From Hymenochaete sp. R1 (taxonomy: Eukaryota > Basidiomycota > Agaricomycetes > Hymenochaetales > Hymenochaetaceae), in NCBI GenBank assembly GCA_019400425.1, contig JAFREE010000137.1, positions 1 through 64,000 on the forward strand: DNA of 64,000 bases, in the 5' to 3' direction. Shown piece by piece: positions 59,636 to 64,000 of this stretch. The translations under genes and the position numbers were made by a program. Position 1 is the stretch's first letter. Each line of letters opens with the position of its first letter. The notes below the pieces were generated by a model. It did not search any database. It was not told the DNA's origin and was given only the letters and a program-made list of their open reading frames with translations.

Positions 59636-59724
59636 CTTGCGAATGAACGGGTTAAGTTCCTCACTCGTCGAGTCTCCTCTGCCTATACGCTCACCTACAG
59701 TCACCGCAGAAAAAACGCAGCAAA

Positions 59725-61017
59725 ATGGTTTTCAAACTTACCGTTGCTCTCGTTGCTTTGGCCGCTTCCGCCAGTGCTGCCCACACTAAACGCGTCACTT
59801 GTCCCGACGGGAACGTCACTTCTAACGAAGCTGTTCGTATATTCTCCCTCTTTCCCGCCTCGTACTCCTACTGATATTCGCTACAGTGCTGTGCGTTCTT
59901 CCCTCTCCGCGACGACCTCCAAAACAATCTGTTCGAGGGAGAGTGTAGCGAGGACGTCCACGAGTCTCTTCGTCTCACCTTTCACGACGGCATTAGCTTC
60001 TCCCGCACAGGCAAATTCACCGGCGGAGGCGCTGACGGTTCCATCCTCCTCTTCGGCGACACCGAGACCGCGTTTTCCGAGAACGCCGGCACAGACGACG
60101 GTGTCGATGCTCTTGCGCCTTTCCTCACTCGTCACCTCGTCACTGCAGGTGATCTCATTCAATTCGCCGCAGCCCTTGGTCTTACAAACTGCCCTGGTGC
60201 ACCCCGCCTCGAGTTCCTCGTCGGACGCCCAAACGCAACTGCACCGGCTCAAGATGGTGCCGTTCCTGGACCAGCTGATTCTGTCGACAGTATCTTGACG
60301 CGCTTCGCCGATGCTGGCTTCTCTTCTGCGGAAGTCGTGCATTTGTTGGCGTCGCATACGGTTGCGCGTTCCGATACGATCATCCCTGACCACCCTGCGA
60401 CACCATTTGACAGCACGCCGTTCAACTTTGATACGCAGTTCTTCCTTGAGACGCTCTTGAGAGGTAACAGCGTCCCGTTCGGTCGTAATGCGCCTAATGT
60501 TACTGGCGGTGAGACGACATCTCCTCTCGCGGACTCCGGTGCAATGCGTCTCCAATCTGATTTCGCCCTTGCCCGTGACTCGGTAAGGGTCCCAACTTTC
60601 GCTTATTGCCCAGTAATGATCTTACCGAGTTCCCCTTCTTTGCCAGCGCACGGCCTGTGAATGGCAAAGCATGGTCGACAACCAACAGCTCATGGTCACC
60701 AACTTCCGCAACGCGATGAAGAAACTCGCCGTCGTCGGCCAAAACACTCGCGAACTCGTTGACTGCTCCGACCTCATCCCGACCCCACCTCCGGCGGTTC
60801 GAGCGCACGCGACGTTCCCCGCTGGCCAGAACCGCTTTGATGTTCAGCAGTCGTGCTTCTTGCCGTTCCCTGTCCTTGCTGCTGACCGTACGTTGCCTAT
60901 GCTTTGAAATATTTCAGAGAGGGACTAACGCTGACTCTGATTTTTACAGGCGGACAAGTCACGCAGATTCCCGAGTGCCCCAACGGCGACCTCAACCTTG
61001 CCGATTGCCCTTCTTAA
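59725..61017 (+). CDS. Manganese peroxidase, short type
   Basis: Secreted class II haem peroxidase that oxidises Mn(II) to attack lignin and phenolics. Four exons. The signal peptide ends near SASAAHTKR, the KR fitting a kexin cut. Key residues (precursor numbering): distal R65 and H69 in LRLTFHD; proximal H193 in LLASHTVA; Mn-binding E58 and E62 (CSEDVHE) and D199. The position of the catalytic Trp of lignin and versatile peroxidases is His (H188, EVVHLLASH), so this is not a versatile or lignin peroxidase. The C-terminus is short (ECPNGDLNLADCPS), the short-MnP pattern. Cysteines for the conserved disulfides are present. Confidence 0.93.
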
Positions 61018-61671
61018 GCAATGAATTGGATTTTATGGTATAATATTTACCGTCGTTGGATATACGATGAGTGTTCTATTTGGGTATTAGCTCTACATTG
61101 TACATAAGCCGCATGATTCCTTTGGGCAAATTGAATAAGAGGTGTTTCCTGTGTGTATCATTCTCTTTAGGGATTTATTTCTCATTGAAAGGTCCTGTTT
61201 GGGCATATTCATTCCCGCGTCCTTGCCCTAGCTTGCTATTACCTCCAGCTTCAATGCATAAATTTATGCACTTCATCGAGGTTTCGGAGCTCATCCATTT
61301 CGAACTTCTTTGATACTTAGCCTTCGGCTCTCGATTCTCTGCGTACGAGACTGATATCAAACCACGCATTGAAAAAAAAGGGTCTGACAGTAGATGTTCA
61401 CAAACAGGATGTATTCGAGGACATTGCGGTAAAGTGGCACATTAAATTCCTATGTTTCACGCAGCCAATCACAAAGCCAATACTATTTAAATACCATCAA
61501 AAACATTTTGTTCAAATATGATATAGAGGCAGCGAGAGAACGAGCATCTCAATGTCGAGCGAAACGACGGTTCCGGCTTCCCAGTAATCCACAATTAATC
61601 GCTCCTGACCAGATCCTTGTCCATTCTCGCCCATGATCAAGCTTATCCCAATGATTTCGAGTTGACGATCT
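61018..61671. other. Gap downstream of the peroxidase
   Basis: About 650 bases; peroxidase 3' region, T-rich. No gene supported. Confidence 0.5.
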
Positions 61672-62418
61672 TTAGCACTGTGATACACTACCATCCCGCG
61701 ACCCATCAATAGCATCTACCCATCGTTCCGTTGGGAAACATCTACTTGAGCGTCGTCTGCTCCAGAGCGGAAAGAACAAGATATGAGTGCTATTCATTAT
61801 CGGTGCCCTACGATCTCGTGCAACAAACGAGGATTGGTGGTGTAGAACGTCACTTCGGCAAAGTAGCCTCTTCGAATAATGTGAGGACTCAAACAGAAGC
61901 ACGAGTTGGCATTCTGTGAGTCGGTGATAGCCGGAGTCATTCAGGAAGGGTGAGGAGTATGAGGGTATAGAGCTCATGATCCTTATACATTGCATTTTTT
62001 TTAAAAATGCGCCTGACTTGAAGTTGTGGTGCGAGTCGTGGTGGTAAATAGTAAAAAGGAGTTTATGAGGATTCGACCCGTGTTTGGGTCTGTCCCCAAA
62101 ATGATCGACGTTCAAGTCCGACAACGTCCCAAGGGCTTCGTTCAACTTCACAAGGTTTCTTTCCTTCGACTTTTTCTGACCCACATTATTGCTCTTTCTG
62201 CGAGAATACCAGGCGGTATATATTGAATTAATTTTCAGTCCAACATAACGAGCACTACCTTTCCAATGTGCTTTTCGACGGGGACGAGGCACCTTGCCAT
62301 GTTCACAAGCTACATTGACGAAACACTCAAAGTCCGCCACGCTCATTATATTCTCGCAATCAAACTCGGCAATATAATGGTTAGATTTTGAAACGAGGAA
62401 GAATGGTATCCTTGCCAA
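61672..62418 (-). CDS. Possible gene of unknown function (uncertain model)
   Basis: A coding-like stretch reading FFLVSKSNHYIAEFDCENIM-SVADFECFVNVACEHGK can be bounded by a CTATAG acceptor and a GTGCCT donor. It can be joined after an intron to SNNVGQKKSKERNLVKLNEALGTLSDLNVDHFGDRPKHG. No convincing ATG or further exon was found, and the downstream part (to 61672) is not family-like. I do not recognise it. It could be a fragment. Confidence 0.3.
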   Translation of the reverse strand: MARIPFFLVSKSNHYIAEFDCENIMSVADFECFVNVACEHGKVPRPRRKAHWKGSARYVGLKINSIYTAWYSRRKSNNVGQKKSKERNLVKLNEALGTLSDLNVDHFGDRPKHGSNPHKLLFTIYHHDSHHNFKSGAFLKKMQCIRIMSSIPSYSSPFLNDSGYHRLTECQLVLLFESSHYSKRLLCRSDVLHHQSSFVARDRRAPIMNSTHILFFPLWSRRRSSRCFPTERWVDAIDGSRDGSVSQC

Positions 62419-63259
62419 CTATAGGCAAGGCCCTCCTCAAAGTATTGTCCGCGTCCTGTTTCACTACTTTCTCCTCAATTGTATACGTTTACCAGTACGT
62501 CAATCTCTTATACTGCAATCCGCAAGAAACCCTTCCATTTTCCGCCTTAATGGTCTAGGTTTATGGTCAGGACTTATTGTAGTGGACCATATTATGGCCT
62601 CATCTTAATTATTCATAGCGATGAGGACTCGAACGAGATGAAATGGGTGTCGTGACTACTTATCGCCGAGTTTACCCCCAACACTTTACATGTAACCTCA
62701 AATCGAATCTATTTGAGGTTACCCCCAGTCTATTTTCACAGTTCGCCCGTGACCTTGTACAAAACTGACTCCACTGAGATAACTCCAATCTACATATTAA
62801 GTTACAGTTGGGTTTGATATTTATTCGGTTTCGGTTTCACGGATATTCTGGAGAGCGTGTGCTCACTGCAGAGTCTCGATCCAAGACTCTTATCAGCAAG
62901 TTTGAGAGATAAGCCTTTGAAAGAGCCGGCCAGGGTTAAGTGAGCATATTTCTGTTCTTTCAATTCTGTCCAATTTGCATGGCCATGGCCAACCGCTAAC
63001 GGTTTGTCGAAAATCTTAAGCTTAGGTAAAGATAAGCCTTTGCGTTTGTATCTGTTTTGGACGAATCGCGACGACGCGGCTCGCGGCGTACGCGATCTCA
63101 ACGAGAACAAGTCCGAAGTCGTGATCAATGAGGTGGATTGCGACAGGGATTCCTATCATTCTAAAATGGATCATGAATAATTCCAAGGTATCGCGTACAT
63201 GCATCATATAAAAGCAACCCAGAAAAAAGACAGCAGAACAATACTAAAGAAAGCCTCCC
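62419..63259. other. Gap with a perfect inverted repeat
   Basis: AT-rich, no supported gene. Frames at 62802-63207 lack ATG or motifs. Contains the inverted repeat listed next. Confidence 0.5.
62692..62722. repeat. Perfect 12-base inverted repeat
   Basis: Arms GTAACCTCAAAT / ATTTGAGGTTAC around a 7-base loop, flanked on both sides by TTACCCCCA. Confidence 0.6.
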
Positions 63260-64000
63260 TTACGAACTTTTCTCCTTCCGCACACGCACACCATTCGCGT
63301 ACCCGCCTTTACCAAGTTCACTACTGACACTGGTATTTTCCACCTCGTCTACACACCCACCCCTCTCCCCATCCCCCACAAACCGCCTCAAACACCAATC
63401 ATGCAGTCCCCAAACCGCGCGCCGGAGCCCCTCGCCCATCAACGCGATCCAACGCGGGTATGTCCCGTCCTTCTGCGCAAGTAGGCGCGAGAGGGTGAAG
63501 AACGTGATGAAGGGGGCGAAGAAGGCTGCGATGATGAGGATGCGGCCGAGTTTGCGGCCAGCGGTGGAGGCGGTGTAGGGTGCTAGGGAGCGGAGATGGG
63601 TCTGGTAGGCGGGTGGGAGGGCGTGTTCTGCGCGTTTGAAAGAAAAAAAAAGGTGAGTATGTGTTCACCAGTTATTTTTTGTTTCGAAAGGAAGGGTGGA
63701 TGGTTGGAACGTACCTTCTGCACCGGTGCGTATAAGGTTGAGATACCGCAACGACGCCTGCCCATACACGCCCCTCGTCTTCTCCCTGGGACATACGAGC
63801 GTATACGCCTTGATCGTCTCGCCCGTCACCGCATGCATCGCTTTGCCGTCGACGGCGTGGACGCTACATGTGAGGATGTACGCGTCCACGGCTCCCATCT
63901 TGTACGTCGAGCCTCCGCCCTCTGTAGCAAGGATGCGGGCAAAGTCGGTGGGGGAGACGAGGTACGCGACGCCGAGGAGGGCACCTTCTCTACCCGTCCA
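63260..64000 (-). CDS. Gamma-glutamylcyclotransferase-like protein, 5' end outside window
   Basis: AIG2/GGCT-fold protein of the type that cyclises gamma-glutamyl amino acids. Visible part: GREGALLGVAYLVSPTDFARI, then TEGGGSTYKMGAV, the family's loop and EGG region. After an intron (about 63713-63631) comes a helical block. A C-terminal membrane helix (LGRILIIAAFFAPFITFFTL) and a basic tail ending RVRKEKSS at 63260 are unusual for a soluble cyclotransferase and suggest a membrane-bound version. The family call is moderate: the key catalytic Glu and the N-terminal YGSL-type loop lie beyond the window edge. Confidence 0.55.

Larger units (their letters stand above)
58523..59724. other. Upstream region of the peroxidase
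   Basis: About 1.2 kb with no gene. Holds the DPB4 3' flank and the peroxidase promoter, including the TATA box and inverted repeat listed separately. Confidence 0.5.

Noticed and set aside
59881..60555. 224-residue minus-strand frame
   Set aside because: Antisense to the peroxidase exons.
62802..63128. 108-residue minus-strand frame
   Set aside because: Starts only at TTG, no ATG, no motif.

Overview
The window reads as nuclear DNA of a mushroom-forming basidiomycete (Agaricomycete), probably a wood or litter decayer. Most genes are broken by many 45-80 bp GT-AG introns. The gene content includes class I hydrophobins, a class II manganese peroxidase, CYP5150-like P450s and a DUF6533-type multi-pass protein. 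All exon joins given here were worked out by eye from splice signals, reading phase and family motifs.

Layout. 1-3.2 kb: a P450 cut by the left edge, then a decayed P450 copy. 3.5-7.6 kb: four hydrophobin-type genes in a row on the minus strand; the outer two are canonical class I and the inner two are small and divergent. 8.5-17.4 kb: minus-strand tafazzin, C-4 sterol methyl oxidase (ERG25), a secreted GH5-like hydrolase and TOM70. 18-23.5 kb: a fast-changing patch with a 13-exon gene of unknown family, a frameshifted gene with an older relic of the same family, unassigned DNA, and a Cys-rich GPI-type surface protein. 23.9-25.7 kb: a DUF6533-type membrane protein. 27-38 kb: a Rua1-like zinc regulator, an unknown nuclear-type protein, a p24 cargo receptor and another unknown protein. 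38.8-52 kb: ATG22, a tandem pair of SUMO-like genes, Rab geranylgeranyltransferase beta, a TCP11/SOK1 protein, a formamidase, an F-box protein and a rhodanese-domain protein. 53.6-61 kb: a secreted precursor made of five 16-residue repeats, a conserved fungal protein of unknown role, DPB4 and a short manganese peroxidase. 63.2 kb to the end: a gamma-glutamylcyclotransferase-like gene cut by the right edge.

Most genes are unrelated housekeeping genes mixed with secreted or cell-surface genes (hydrophobins, GH5, GPI protein, repeat precursor, peroxidase); there is no obvious biosynthetic cluster. The most unusual items are the repeat precursor at 53.7 kb, whose repeats keep the protein sequence while the third codon positions drift; the divergent SUMO-like gene at 41 kb with its decayed neighbour; the two divergent small hydrophobins; and the 13-exon orphan at 18.5-20.6 kb. 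No tRNA, rRNA, CRISPR array or intact transposon was seen.
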